Part shown: positions 24,446 to 33,099 of the stretch, piece by piece
How the letters are laid out: every line of letters starts with the position of its first letter
Numbering within the stretch: the stretch's first letter is position 1
Source of the DNA: Chryseobacterium sp. Bi04
GTDB taxonomy: Bacteria > Bacteroidota > Bacteroidia > Flavobacteriales > Weeksellaceae
NCBI RefSeq assembly: GCF_918698085.1
Contig: NZ_CAKKLP010000013.1
Span: forward strand, 87,842-151,841
DNA length: 64,000 bases
Direction of reading: 5' to 3'
Program-made: the position numbers and the translations under genes
Notes under the pieces: model-generated
The model's database searches: none
What the model saw: only the letters and a program-made list of their open reading frames with translations
What the model was told of the DNA's origin: nothing

Positions 24446-25276
24446 TTATAGTACTTTCAATTCCAAATCAATGGTTTTTCCGAAAAACTTCTTAGAAATT
24501 TTTTCAAAATTCTTAGTAAGATCCGAAAGGTAAAAATGATAATTCGGTTTGGGATTATGATCATTCAGAAGATGATATTTATCCAGGATAATTTTAAGAT
24601 GGTTGGCAACGATATTCGGAGAGTCAATAACACGGACCCTGTTTCCATAATACTGCTTGATCTCATCAATTAAAAGTGGATAATGGGTACATCCTAAAAT
24701 TAATGTTTCAATATTTTTCAGCTTATTGTTACTAAGATAATTGTAAATAATAGCATGGGTAATCGGATGATTCTTAAATCCTTCTTCAATAGCAGGAACC
24801 AGTAATGGGGTTGCCAATTCATCTACCTTGATCCATTTATTCTGTTTTCGGATGCTCTTTTTATACAATCCCGAATTTACAGTAGCTTTAGTAGCAATTA
24901 CTCCAACGTTGTTATGGATTTCGTAAGCTACTTTTTCAGCAACAGGATTAATAACATCTATCACTGGAACTTTACCTGCCACAGACTGCATTACTTCGTT
25001 CAAAGCATTTGCTGTAGCCGTGTTACAGGCAATGACTATGGCCTTGCAATTCTGTTCCATCAGAAAATTGGTGATCTTTGTAGAATATTCAATAATGGCT
25101 TCCTTAGATTTTTCTCCGTAAGGAAGGTGCTTGGTATCCCCAAAATAGATCAGATCTTCGTGAGGAAGAAGCCTTTTAATCTCTTTAGCTACGGTAAGTC
25201 CTCCCACCCCACTATCAAAAATACCGATAGGCTGGCTGGGCGAAAGATGCGAATAATCTTGTTTTTTAGTTTTCAA
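24446..25276 (-). CDS. murI: glutamate racemase
   Basis: MurI makes D-glutamate for peptidoglycan. The product has the family motifs QPIGIFDSGVGGLTV, FGDTKHLPYGEK, the first catalytic cysteine in IACNTATANA and the second in LGCTHYPLL. The start is placed at the TTG at 25276 (giving MKTKKQDYSHL, as recalled for relatives; 276 residues). A longer frame begins at a TTG at 25300, but that codon is part of a -7 promoter box TATTTTTG (complement of 25298-25305), so transcription should begin downstream of it. It follows the MuiA-like gene on the same strand with a 21-bp gap but has its own promoter. Confidence 0.94.
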   Translation of the reverse strand: MKTKKQDYSHLSPSQPIGIFDSGVGGLTVAKEIKRLLPHEDLIYFGDTKHLPYGEKSKEAIIEYSTKITNFLMEQNCKAIVIACNTATANALNEVMQSVAGKVPVIDVINPVAEKVAYEIHNNVGVIATKATVNSGLYKKSIRKQNKWIKVDELATPLLVPAIEEGFKNHPITHAIIYNYLSNNKLKNIETLILGCTHYPLLIDEIKQYYGNRVRVIDSPNIVANHLKIILDKYHLLNDHNPKPNYHFYLSDLTKNFEKISKKFFGKTIDLELKVL

Positions 25277-25297
25277 ATTGTGAACTGAAATTTTATA

Positions 25298-25305
25298 CAA
25301 AAATA
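25298..25305 (-). promoter_or_regulatory. -7 promoter box of murI
   Basis: TATTTTTG on the minus strand fits the Bacteroidota TAnnTTTG box. The expected transcript start, about 7 bases further on, leaves a leader of about 15 nt before the TTG at 25276, and excludes the longer reading frame. Confidence 0.5.
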
Positions 25306-25321
25306 GTGAATAATCTGTTAC

Positions 25322-26914
25322 TTATTTAAGATTACTAACTGAAAAATCTTTCGGATACCTTACTTTATAACTTACTCTAAATTTCTTGGTTTCCGACGGA
25401 GAGATTTTAACATTCCAACTCAAGAAACCTTTCTCTTTATCAAAATCTGCATTATCACTCTGAAGAAGCTCAATTTTGATCGATTCATCTTTACTTAATG
25501 GGATCTGATCTTTTATATCAATATTGATCACTTCCTTTTTATTATTGCGTACAATAAGATCATAGGTGAATGTTTTCTCCTGATAGGAAGAAAAGAATTT
25601 CTCATTGCCTTTATCATTCACCATTTCCTTTCGTATGCTTATTCTTTTGTCATCACCAAGAGTAATGCTCATTTTATCTTCCGTCTGATTGGGATTTATT
25701 CTAGTTTCCCCAACATACATATTTTCAAAGATCACATTAGCAGAACCGGAAATCAGATCGTATGTATTAAAATCTTTAATATCAGCTACCAGATAAGCGG
25801 TAGTATTATACTTCGGTACTGTATAATATTTATAATCTGCAGGAATTTTTATTTGCTTTAAATTGATGAAATGATCTTCATTATTAGACAAAATATCATA
25901 CGGAATATCAACATCGAAGCTTATATTCAATTGGTTATCATTGATTTTAAATCCTCCATACCCTGTCACTACCACTTCTTCAATTTCCCGGGTTCTAGCA
26001 GTATCTTTCCCGCGGGAATAAGCCTGAGTAGGTCTTTCCTCATTTTTGTAAGAATTCAGAAACCATGGATTCATTACCGGAGCATTATTATTTCTTGACG
26101 ATCTTGCATTGATCAGGGAAAGTTTTACTCCTTTCCAGTCAAGTCCGGTATCCTGTCTTAATTTTGCTTTAAAAATCACATCCAAAGGCTCTGTTAATTT
26201 ATTGCCCTTTACTTCGTAAAACGGTTCCCAGGAAACATTTTCAACCAGATATCCCAAATCCATTTTTACATTCCCGGCTACGCTGCTTGCAACTTTTAAA
26301 ACAAGGACACCGTCAGAAAATGTCTCTTCAGATTCTGTATTGGCTTTCAGCCTGTTTTTAAGCTTTGCAAGTTTTGATGCAGCTTCCGTATATTTTTTAT
26401 TGATATCAAGCTGGGCAATACTAATCTCATTCCTTTTGGTTTTATAATATTCCGTCAATTGCATGAGCTGCGCTACGCTGGAGGTATTGCTTCCTACTAA
26501 TAGAGCCTGATTTTTATCTAACAGCTCAAGGGTCTTTTCATTCGTCTGACGCTCGATATTGATTTTCGTGCTAAAATTTTCTAAAATGACTATGCTGTCT
26601 TTAATTCTCTTCCCGCTTGGGTTATTATTTTCAAAATAATTGGAGCTGTAATCATCTCTGTACTGTACAGAAAGAATTGAAATATTCTTGTTGTTGGTAT
26701 TAATCTGTATTGATTTCTCTACAATTTCATCTGAAACATTGGTAATCACAACTTCAGAATTACCGGAAGGAAGGGAAATATTTACCAGATTTTGTAACTC
26801 AGCAGAAGTTCTGTATACATTTACTGCATGCACTTTCGCTTTAGTAAAAATTGGTTTTTGAGAAAAGTATAAAGCATTTGAAAAAAGGAAAAAGAGTAAT
26901 AAGCTTCTTCTCAT
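25322..26914 (-). CDS. mucoidy inhibitor MuiA-like protein (DUF4139/DUF4140)
   Basis: The 530-residue exported protein has a Sec signal (1-19, ending YFSQ), an N-terminal DUF4140-like domain (VHAVNVYRTSAELQN), a coiled-coil segment (about 95-195, rich in Lys/Glu/Leu) and a C-terminal DUF4139 beta domain (VSWEPFYEVKG, DLIVRNNKKEVINIDIKDQIP). This order defines the MuiA family; the name comes from an effect on mucoid exopolysaccharide in Azotobacter, and the biochemical role is unknown. Inserted between the two halves (about 318-330) is REIEEVVVTGYGG, a sequence otherwise typical of the plug of SusC/TonB receptors. It lies upstream of murI on the same strand. Confidence 0.88.
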   Translation of the reverse strand: MRRSLLLFFLFSNALYFSQKPIFTKAKVHAVNVYRTSAELQNLVNISLPSGNSEVVITNVSDEIVEKSIQINTNNKNISILSVQYRDDYSSNYFENNNPSGKRIKDSIVILENFSTKINIERQTNEKTLELLDKNQALLVGSNTSSVAQLMQLTEYYKTKRNEISIAQLDINKKYTEAASKLAKLKNRLKANTESEETFSDGVLVLKVASSVAGNVKMDLGYLVENVSWEPFYEVKGNKLTEPLDVIFKAKLRQDTGLDWKGVKLSLINARSSRNNNAPVMNPWFLNSYKNEERPTQAYSRGKDTARTREIEEVVVTGYGGFKINDNQLNISFDVDIPYDILSNNEDHFINLKQIKIPADYKYYTVPKYNTTAYLVADIKDFNTYDLISGSANVIFENMYVGETRINPNQTEDKMSITLGDDKRISIRKEMVNDKGNEKFFSSYQEKTFTYDLIVRNNKKEVINIDIKDQIPLSKDESIKIELLQSDNADFDKEKGFLSWNVKISPSETKKFRVSYKVRYPKDFSVSNLK

Positions 26915-26961
26915 GGTTTTAGTTTATTTAAAGTCTGGCTTCAAATATACACTAATAAACA

Positions 26962-28086
26962 TTATACCAGAAATAAATCCGAAGCAATACCATCTGCCAT
27001 AAACCAATGCTTTTCAGGAATTTTCAGGTGATCTTTTTCAATAATTAAAATGCCTTCTTCTAACTTAGGTTTTACCTCCGCCTGAAAATGATCCATTATC
27101 TTATCGGAGAACTTATTTTTTAAACTCGTAAGGTCTACACCCCAAATGGTTCTCAGGCCAATCATAATCATCTCATTAAACTGGTCTTCCTGAGAGAGCA
27201 ATTCTTCCTCTTTGGCAAGGTCTTTAACTGCCAGTTTTTTAATATACTGTAGATTGTTGGCAACATTCCAGCTTCTGACATCAAATCCGTTATAGGAATG
27301 TGCTGATGGACCTATTCCAAGATATTCCTGATATTTCCAGTATGCTGAATTGTGTCTTGAATAAAATCCCGGTTTTGCAAAATTGGAAACTTCATAATGT
27401 TCAAATCCATGATCCTTAAGAAAATCTGAGAGATAGTAGAACTCTCTGTTTTGCTCTTCTTCCTTCGGACTGATCACTTTTCCTTTTGATATCCAGTTTT
27501 CCAGCGCCGTTTTAGGTTCCACAGTTAAAGCATAAGACGAAATATGAGGAACTTCTAGTTCAATTGTTTTATTCAGATTTTCCTTCCAGATTTCGAGATT
27601 CGAAGTAGGTGAACCATAAATTAAGTCAATGCTTAGATTTTCAAAACCAAAATCCTGAGCCCTTTTAATAGAGCTTTCTGCTTCCGAAGCACTGTGAGCG
27701 CGGTTCATCAGTCTCAGGTCTTCTTCAAAAAAGCTCTGTGTTCCAATAGATAAACGATTCACAGGAGTTCCTGCCAGCTGCTTTAAAAACTGCTGATCCA
27801 GATCATCAGGATTAGCTTCCAGCGTAATTTCGATGTCTTTATCAAAACTGAAATATCGTAAAGCTTCATCAATTAAAGAATGGATCTCATCAACTGAAAG
27901 AATGGAAGGTGTTCCGCCACCAAAATATAAAGATCGTAAGGTTTTGTTCTGTAATTCATCTTTCCGAAGCATCATTTCCGTTTTCATAGCATGAAGCATT
28001 TCATCCTTAAAGTTCAGGGATGTTGAAAAATGAAAATTACAATAGCTGCATTTTTGCTTACAGAATGGGATGTGAATATATATCAT
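26962..28086 (-). CDS. hemW: radical SAM protein HemW (heme chaperone)
   Basis: The 374-residue protein is a HemN-like radical SAM enzyme of the HemW type. The cluster motif CKQKCSYC (Cys9, Cys13, Cys16) is close to the N-terminus after MIYIHIPF, followed by YFGGGTPS and ETLEANPDD-type motifs. HemW lacks coproporphyrinogen oxidase activity in tested organisms and delivers heme to respiratory enzymes. Length is normal. The ATG follows directly on the T run of a hairpin (28093-28114) that also looks like the terminator of the upstream porP/sprF gene, an unusual arrangement noted in findings. Product is cytoplasmic. Confidence 0.93.
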   Translation of the reverse strand: MIYIHIPFCKQKCSYCNFHFSTSLNFKDEMLHAMKTEMMLRKDELQNKTLRSLYFGGGTPSILSVDEIHSLIDEALRYFSFDKDIEITLEANPDDLDQQFLKQLAGTPVNRLSIGTQSFFEEDLRLMNRAHSASEAESSIKRAQDFGFENLSIDLIYGSPTSNLEIWKENLNKTIELEVPHISSYALTVEPKTALENWISKGKVISPKEEEQNREFYYLSDFLKDHGFEHYEVSNFAKPGFYSRHNSAYWKYQEYLGIGPSAHSYNGFDVRSWNVANNLQYIKKLAVKDLAKEEELLSQEDQFNEMIMIGLRTIWGVDLTSLKNKFSDKIMDHFQAEVKPKLEEGILIIEKDHLKIPEKHWFMADGIASDLFLV

Positions 28087-28122
28087 AAAAAAAGCTCTGA
28101 AAAAATTCAGAGCTCAAATTTA
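28087..28122 (-). terminator. hairpin with T tract abutting the hemW start, preceded by a -7 box
   Basis: On the minus strand AGCTCTGA (28114-28107) pairs with TCAGAGCT (28100-28093), followed by seven T that run straight into the hemW ATG (28086). A -7 box TAAATTTG lies just before the stem (complement of 28115-28122). It may terminate porP/sprF, act in the hemW leader, or both. Confidence 0.65.
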
Positions 28123-28137
28123 TTTAAATTAAATTGA

Positions 28138-29088
28138 TTAATATCTAAATCCTCTAACATTAATAAAGTTATCGAAGTTATAACCAAGGCCAAGCATAAA
28201 GCTATTTCCTCCAGTTTTCTGAATATCAGACATTCCCAGATTATAAGTGGCACCGATCATAAACTTGTTGAATCTTACTTTTACAATTGGAGAGATACTC
28301 AAATCCTGACTGTCGAATCTGTTCTGAACAGTTCTGTAGCTTACCCCAAAAGAAAATGCATTAATCTCATTAGAGAATGTGGCCATTAAATTCCAGTCAA
28401 TCATTCTTGTTGAGTTGGTATTTAAGTTGATTAACGCGGAAGGTGCAATTGAAATATTATCAGCAATATTCCAGTTGTATCCTAAGTTTAAAAAGAATTT
28501 AATAGGTGATGGTTCATACCCGTTTACAATAGACTGATCATTACTTAAAGCAATATCATTAACGGAAACTCCCCCGAAAAGTCCTCTGTACGTAGCAGCC
28601 AAACCGAAGTTTGCATACACCATAAAAAGGTTACTCTCTTCTCCTCTCAATAATGGGTCATTAGCTTCTTCAGTATTAATTTTTGAATAATCAAAATTCA
28701 TGTTATAGAAGTTAACACTTGTACCGAAAGAGAATTGATCCTTTCTATCTCCTTCGCTGCTTAGCGGAATAAAATAGGAAGCACCCGCTGTAATACCTCC
28801 GGCAGAAATAGGCCCATTGCTATCTCTAAAAACAGAAATACCCGCACCCACTCTATCAAAAATATTCGCATTAATCCCGATTGATTGTACATTCGGAGAG
28901 TTGTTGAATTTTGAAAATTGTTGTTGATAATTAGCGTTGAGCTGTACGTAGTCTGTTTTTCCGTATTGAGCTGGGTTGAATAGGAACTCACCATCCATAA
29001 GATATTGCTGATAGTAGGGTAGTGTTTCCTGTGCTTTGTATGCATTTGACAAAAGAGCTAAACATACGATAGCATATAGTTTTCTCAT
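28138..29088 (-). CDS. PorP/SprF-family type IX secretion-associated membrane protein
   Basis: The product (316 residues from the ATG at 29088) has a Sec signal (MRKLYAIVCLALLSNAYKAQ) and then the PorP/SprF signature QETLPYYQQYLMDGEFLFNPA and a 14-strand-type barrel of alternating residues, closing with NFINVRGFRY. Family members sit in the outer membrane and pair with T9SS cargo proteins, often as partners of gliding or adhesin-like repeats. Here there is no large adhesin beside it, so the cargo is unknown. An upstream in-frame ATG at 29106 would add MKSRFV, which I reject because the signal peptide is complete without it. The cluster rluD-porP-hemW is on one strand. Confidence 0.9.
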   Translation of the reverse strand: MRKLYAIVCLALLSNAYKAQETLPYYQQYLMDGEFLFNPAQYGKTDYVQLNANYQQQFSKFNNSPNVQSIGINANIFDRVGAGISVFRDSNGPISAGGITAGASYFIPLSSEGDRKDQFSFGTSVNFYNMNFDYSKINTEEANDPLLRGEESNLFMVYANFGLAATYRGLFGGVSVNDIALSNDQSIVNGYEPSPIKFFLNLGYNWNIADNISIAPSALINLNTNSTRMIDWNLMATFSNEINAFSFGVSYRTVQNRFDSQDLSISPIVKVRFNKFMIGATYNLGMSDIQKTGGNSFMLGLGYNFDNFINVRGFRY

Positions 29089-29139
29089 AACAAATCTTGA
29101 TTTCAATTCAACAAATATAAAAAAAATCTCAATATATTT

Positions 29140-30213
29140 TTAGTTTTCTAAATAATTTCTCCATTTTTTTACGGCATCCACCATATCTTTGGGCATTGGG
29201 CTCTCAAAATATAATTCCTTTTTTGTGGTTGGGTGTATAAATCCCAGGGTATGCGCATGAAGTGCATGTCTGGGCAGAATTTCAAAAACATTTTTTATAA
29301 ACTGCTTATACTTAGGCAGGTTCACTCCTCGTAAAGGTGTATGGCCTTCATATCTTTCGTCATTAAACAAGGTATGGCCAATATGTTTGAAATGGGCCCG
29401 GATCTGATGCGTTCTTCCGGTCTCAAGTTTACATTCTACCCAGGTCATATACCTGAACCTCTCCAATACCTTGTAGTGCGTAACGGCATGCTTTCCCTGG
29501 CTTCCGTCTTCATAAACGGACATCTGCATTCTATTTTTGGGATGTCTTCCGATATGCCCTCTTATTGTCCCCTCATCTTCCTGAAGATTTCCCCATACAA
29601 AAGCCCAGTAAAGCCTTTTAGTAGTTCTGTTGAAAAACTGTTTCGCTAAAAAGCTTAATGCATATTCGGTTTTGGCAATTACCAATAATCCTGAAGTATC
29701 CTTATCAATTCTATGTACAAGCCCTACCCTGTCCAGATCAGATTTTTCACCATTCTTTTCAAAGTGAAAGGCCAATGCATTAACCAGTGTGCCATCCCAA
29801 TTTCCAAATCCCGGATGGACAACCATTCCCGGTTCTTTATCAACAACCACTAAATCATCATCCTCATATACTATATTAATAGGAATATCCTGTGGGATAA
29901 TAACATTTTCTCTTGGAGGACGCGTCAGTAAAACTGAAATCTGATCCCCAGGCTTTACCCTGTAATTCTGTTTTACAGGATTTCCGTTTACCACGACATT
30001 CCCTGCCCTGCAGGTTTGGGAAATTTTATTTCTTGAAGAATTCTGCCTGTGTATTAACAGGAATTTATCTATTCTTAATGGCTCCTGTCCGTTGTCAACA
30101 GTGAGATTAAGATGTTCATACAATCCTTTATTTTCTTCATCAATATCGATATTTTCAATACTGTTGGAATCTAATAATTCTTCATCTAAAAAACCTTCGT
30201 TATCTTCTGACAT
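29140..30213 (-). CDS. rluD: 23S rRNA pseudouridine synthase RluD
   Basis: RluD-type synthases make pseudouridines in helix 69 of 23S rRNA. The 357-residue product begins with an acidic extension (about 1-35), an S4-like RNA-binding domain (RIDKFLLIHRQNSSRNKISQ, GNVVVNGNPVK), and the catalytic domain with GLVHRIDKDTSGLLV carrying the active-site Asp, then LETGRTHQIRAH. Start chosen at MSEDNEG (30213); the frame continues to 30234 but the extra residues MCKKYKT do not look native. It follows the PASTA gene after a terminator-like hairpin (30236-30263), so the two may be expressed separately. Confidence 0.93.
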   Translation of the reverse strand: MSEDNEGFLDEELLDSNSIENIDIDEENKGLYEHLNLTVDNGQEPLRIDKFLLIHRQNSSRNKISQTCRAGNVVVNGNPVKQNYRVKPGDQISVLLTRPPRENVIIPQDIPINIVYEDDDLVVVDKEPGMVVHPGFGNWDGTLVNALAFHFEKNGEKSDLDRVGLVHRIDKDTSGLLVIAKTEYALSFLAKQFFNRTTKRLYWAFVWGNLQEDEGTIRGHIGRHPKNRMQMSVYEDGSQGKHAVTHYKVLERFRYMTWVECKLETGRTHQIRAHFKHIGHTLFNDERYEGHTPLRGVNLPKYKQFIKNVFEILPRHALHAHTLGFIHPTTKKELYFESPMPKDMVDAVKKWRNYLEN

Positions 30214-30235
30214 TGTTTTATATTTTTTACACAAA

Positions 30236-30263
30236 AGGCCTCAACATTTTGCAGTTGAAGCCT
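30236..30263 (-). terminator. intrinsic terminator after the PASTA gene
   Basis: On the minus strand AGGCTTCAAC and GTTGAGGCCT (ten pairs, one G-U) close an 8-base loop and are followed by TTTTG. It sits between the PASTA protein stop and rluD. Confidence 0.7.
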
Positions 30264-30287
30264 GTATTTATTTACACTAGTTTGATA

Positions 30288-31382
30288 TTATTCTACGACT
30301 ACTTTTTTAGCCTTTGGCTTTTGAGCAGGTTGCTGCCCTGTATTTGTAGAAGCAGCAGGCTTAGCTGTGCTTCCTGTTGCCTGGCTGCCGGCAGAGGTTT
30401 TAGGTTTCTCTGCTCCGGAAGCTGTTGACTTAGGAGCCATAGTCTGGGTTTTAGGAGTTTCTGTTTTTACAGGTTCAGGTTTTGGCGTTTCTCTTTTGGG
30501 AACCGGTGCCGGAGCTACCGGAGGATCAAAACTTGGTTCATTATGAACTTCCTCATATCGTACCGGTGGCAAAGAAGTATCTACTTTCATACGGTAAATA
30601 GAATTCAGCTGTTCCACTTTAGCCCTAAGCTCAGCCGGAGTTCGCTTACTTGCCCATAAATCGATCTGCATGCCCTGGTCACGAACATCTCCTGCAGCAG
30701 GATCCTGATAATAAATGATATCAGATTCATCATTGCTGCCATCTTCATGCTCTACCAATCCTACTTCAAACATTCCCTTTGTAATGACCGCTCTTGCTTC
30801 TTTTACAGAAAGTCCCACTACATTAGGAATAGAAATATTTCTCATAGGACCTGTTCCTACTACAACATCTATGACAGAGAATCTAGGTAAACGTGTTCCC
30901 GGATTAACGGCATTACCTTTATATAATATTCTGAGAAGAGCATCTTTCTGAATACTTGGTTCAAAGATCGTATCTCCTATTTTAAGACCCACCTGATCCA
31001 GTCTCTGGAAGGCCAGTCCGGAATATTTATTAATAACATCAGGCACAGCAATCTGAGCCCATGTTCTTGGATTAACTCTCAAACGTACCGTTCTTCCGTC
31101 TTTTACACGGGAGCCTGGTGCCGGATAAATCTGAAGAACCTGGAAAGGTCTGTATTTAGGATCATAATTGGCACTGTCCACTTCATATTCAAGACCGGTA
31201 TCATCTAATATTTTAATAGCATCATGCACTGATTTATTAACAACATTAGGAACAGGAATTTCCTGTCCATGGTTTGTATGATATTCCAACCAACGAAATG
31301 TGAGCCATACCAGACCCACAAAAATGCCGATGGCTATTACTAAATTAAGTAAAACTTTCCAATTGAAAAGTGATTTAAGCAT
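30288..31382 (-). CDS. membrane-anchored PASTA domain protein
   Basis: The 364-residue protein has a short cytoplasmic N-terminus, one membrane segment (about 11-30, VLLNLVIAIGIFVGLVWL), and three PASTA domains: IPVPNVVNKSVHDAIKIL, IAVPDVINKYSGLAFQRL and ISIPNVVGLSVKEARAVI. A Pro/Lys/Thr/Ala-rich disordered tail of about 90 residues ends KAKKVVVE. PASTA domains bind peptidoglycan or muropeptides. Unlike PknB-type proteins there is no kinase domain, which is the usual form in Bacteroidota. The start at 31382 is supported by a -7 box TATATTTG at 31409-31416, ruling out a longer frame from 31493. It is divergent from ddl, with rluD downstream; all relate to wall and ribosome housekeeping. Confidence 0.93.
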   Translation of the reverse strand: MLKSLFNWKVLLNLVIAIGIFVGLVWLTFRWLEYHTNHGQEIPVPNVVNKSVHDAIKILDDTGLEYEVDSANYDPKYRPFQVLQIYPAPGSRVKDGRTVRLRVNPRTWAQIAVPDVINKYSGLAFQRLDQVGLKIGDTIFEPSIQKDALLRILYKGNAVNPGTRLPRFSVIDVVVGTGPMRNISIPNVVGLSVKEARAVITKGMFEVGLVEHEDGSNDESDIIYYQDPAAGDVRDQGMQIDLWASKRTPAELRAKVEQLNSIYRMKVDTSLPPVRYEEVHNEPSFDPPVAPAPVPKRETPKPEPVKTETPKTQTMAPKSTASGAEKPKTSAGSQATGSTAKPAASTNTGQQPAQKPKAKKVVVE

Positions 31383-31408
31383 ATTTAAAAATACTTTTAT
31401 TACAACCG

Positions 31409-31416
31409 CAAATATA
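31409..31416 (-). promoter_or_regulatory. -7 promoter box of the PASTA gene
   Basis: TATATTTG on the minus strand fits TAnnTTTG and predicts a leader of about 20 nt before the ATG at 31382. A plus-strand counterpart TAAATTTG (31507-31514) lies before ddl. Confidence 0.5.
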
Positions 31417-31536
31417 ACTAATAATTTTAGAATGTGCTTTTTATTTAACAATTCATTTTTGATTTTAAAATTTCCAGTTTTCCCATATTGCATTGCATAA
31501 AATGATTAAATTTGCCTTAATTGATACTATATGGTT

Positions 31537-32526
31537 ATGAACAAAAAAAGCGTTGCCGTAGTAATGGGAGGCTATTCTGATGAATATGTGGTTTCCTTAA
31601 AAAGCGGACAGTTGATTTATGATTCTTTAGACAGAAATCTATATGATGTATATAAAGTAGTCATTCTAAAAGATGAATGGTACTTTTTAGGAGAAAATGA
31701 TAAAAAATACGACATCAGTAAGGGAGATTTTTCTGTAGTTTTAGATAATGGTGAAAAATTAAAATTTGATGTCTGCTTCAATACTATCCATGGAACTCCT
31801 GGTGAAAATGGAATTCTACAGGCATATTGGGATGCAATAGACCAGCGGTATACGGGTTGCGATTTTTATCAGAGTGCTCTTACCTTCAATAAAAAAGATA
31901 CCCTTGCTGTATTGTCAAAATATGGAATTCCTTCTGCCAAAAGTGTATATTTAAGAAAAGGAGAACACATTAATGTTGATAAGATTATAGAAGAATTAGG
32001 TCTTCCGGTTTTTGTGAAGCCTAATCAGTCCGGATCATCTCTGGGAATTTCAAAAGTAAAAGAAAAGTCAGAATTGATTGCTGCTACAGAAATAGCTTTC
32101 AAAGAAGATGATGAAATTCTTATTGAAAGTTTCCTGGATGGAATGGAAGTTTCTGTAGGGGTTATAGATTTTAAAGGAGAAACCATAGTACTGGGAATTA
32201 CTGAAATTGTACCTACCAATGAGTTTTTCGATTATGAAGCAAAATATGAAGGAGCTTCAGAAGAAATTACTCCGGCAAGAATTGATGCGGAAACCACAAA
32301 GAGAGTGGAAGAAATAGCAAAAAGAGCTTACAATTCATTAGGAATGAGCGGATTTTCAAGAAGCGAATATATTTTAATGGATGGAATTCCCTACATGCTT
32401 GAAATGAATACCAACCCGGGATTCTCTCCTGCAAGTATTCTTCCCCAACAGGCAAAGCATTACGGAATTTCCCTTTTGGATCTTTGCGGAAATGAAGTTG
32501 AAAAAGCTTTACATAAAAGAAAATAG
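31537..32526 (+). CDS. ddl: D-alanine--D-alanine ligase
   Basis: Ddl joins two D-alanines for the peptidoglycan stem peptide, using ATP. The 329-residue ATP-grasp enzyme has the N-terminal VAVVMGGYSDEYVVS, the first substrate motif INTIHGTPGENG-like (nt 31780-31810), the glycine loop NQSGSSLGISK, and the closing motif PYMLEMNTNPGFSPASILP with Mg-binding Glu and Asn. Length and motifs are normal. Start chosen at the ATG at 31537 (MNKKSVAVVMGG); an ATG two codons upstream at 31531 is also possible. Its promoter -7 box TAAATTTG is at 31507-31514. It is divergent from the PASTA gene and followed by coaD. Confidence 0.95.
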   Translation: MNKKSVAVVMGGYSDEYVVSLKSGQLIYDSLDRNLYDVYKVVILKDEWYFLGENDKKYDISKGDFSVVLDNGEKLKFDVCFNTIHGTPGENGILQAYWDAIDQRYTGCDFYQSALTFNKKDTLAVLSKYGIPSAKSVYLRKGEHINVDKIIEELGLPVFVKPNQSGSSLGISKVKEKSELIAATEIAFKEDDEILIESFLDGMEVSVGVIDFKGETIVLGITEIVPTNEFFDYEAKYEGASEEITPARIDAETTKRVEEIAKRAYNSLGMSGFSRSEYILMDGIPYMLEMNTNPGFSPASILPQQAKHYGISLLDLCGNEVEKALHKRK

Positions 32527-32620
32527 ATCATAAAAGAAGTTGAAAAATTAGAGGTTGAAAACTGGAATAAGAATAAACTTTTATACCTCAAAATCACTCA
32601 AAATTCATAACTCGTACCAC

Positions 32621-33085
32621 ATGAAAATTGCTGTTTTCCCGGGGTCATTTGATCCCATTACACTAGGACATTACGATATTATAGAAAGAGCGGCACCGCT
32701 ATTTGATAAATTAATTATTGCCATTGGGCAGAATTCTCAGAAGAAATATATGTTCCCTCTTGAAAAAAGAATGGAATTTATTCAAAACTCTGTGGCAGAA
32801 TTCCCCAATGTAGAAGTAGACTCATTTGAAGGATTAACAGTAGATTACTGTTTTGAAAAAAATGCACAATACATTCTAAGAGGCTTAAGAAATCCTGCTG
32901 ATTTTGAATTTGAAAAAGCAATCGCTCATACCAACAGGACATTAGCTCACAAAAAACTGGAAACCGTATTTTTACTCACTTCATCCGGTAAATCTTTTAT
33001 CAGCAGCAGCATTGTAAGAGAAATCATCACCCACGGAGGAGAATACGAACTGATGGTTCCGGATTCCGTGAGAGTGAAGATATAA
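32621..33085 (+). CDS. coaD: phosphopantetheine adenylyltransferase
   Basis: CoaD transfers AMP from ATP to 4'-phosphopantetheine, the penultimate step of coenzyme A synthesis. The 154-residue protein has the nucleotidyltransferase signature GSFDPITLGHYDII (TLGH version of the HxGH motif), the RGLRNPADFEFE substrate loop and the C-terminal SSSIVREI motif; all family-typical. The start is the ATG at 32621 (MKIAVFPGSFDP); the frame extends 22 codons upstream to 32555 but that stretch has no family support. It lies 95 bp after ddl on the same strand. Confidence 0.96.
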   Translation: MKIAVFPGSFDPITLGHYDIIERAAPLFDKLIIAIGQNSQKKYMFPLEKRMEFIQNSVAEFPNVEVDSFEGLTVDYCFEKNAQYILRGLRNPADFEFEKAIAHTNRTLAHKKLETVFLLTSSGKSFISSSIVREIITHGGEYELMVPDSVRVKI

Positions 33086-33099
33086 AACATAGGTAATTG

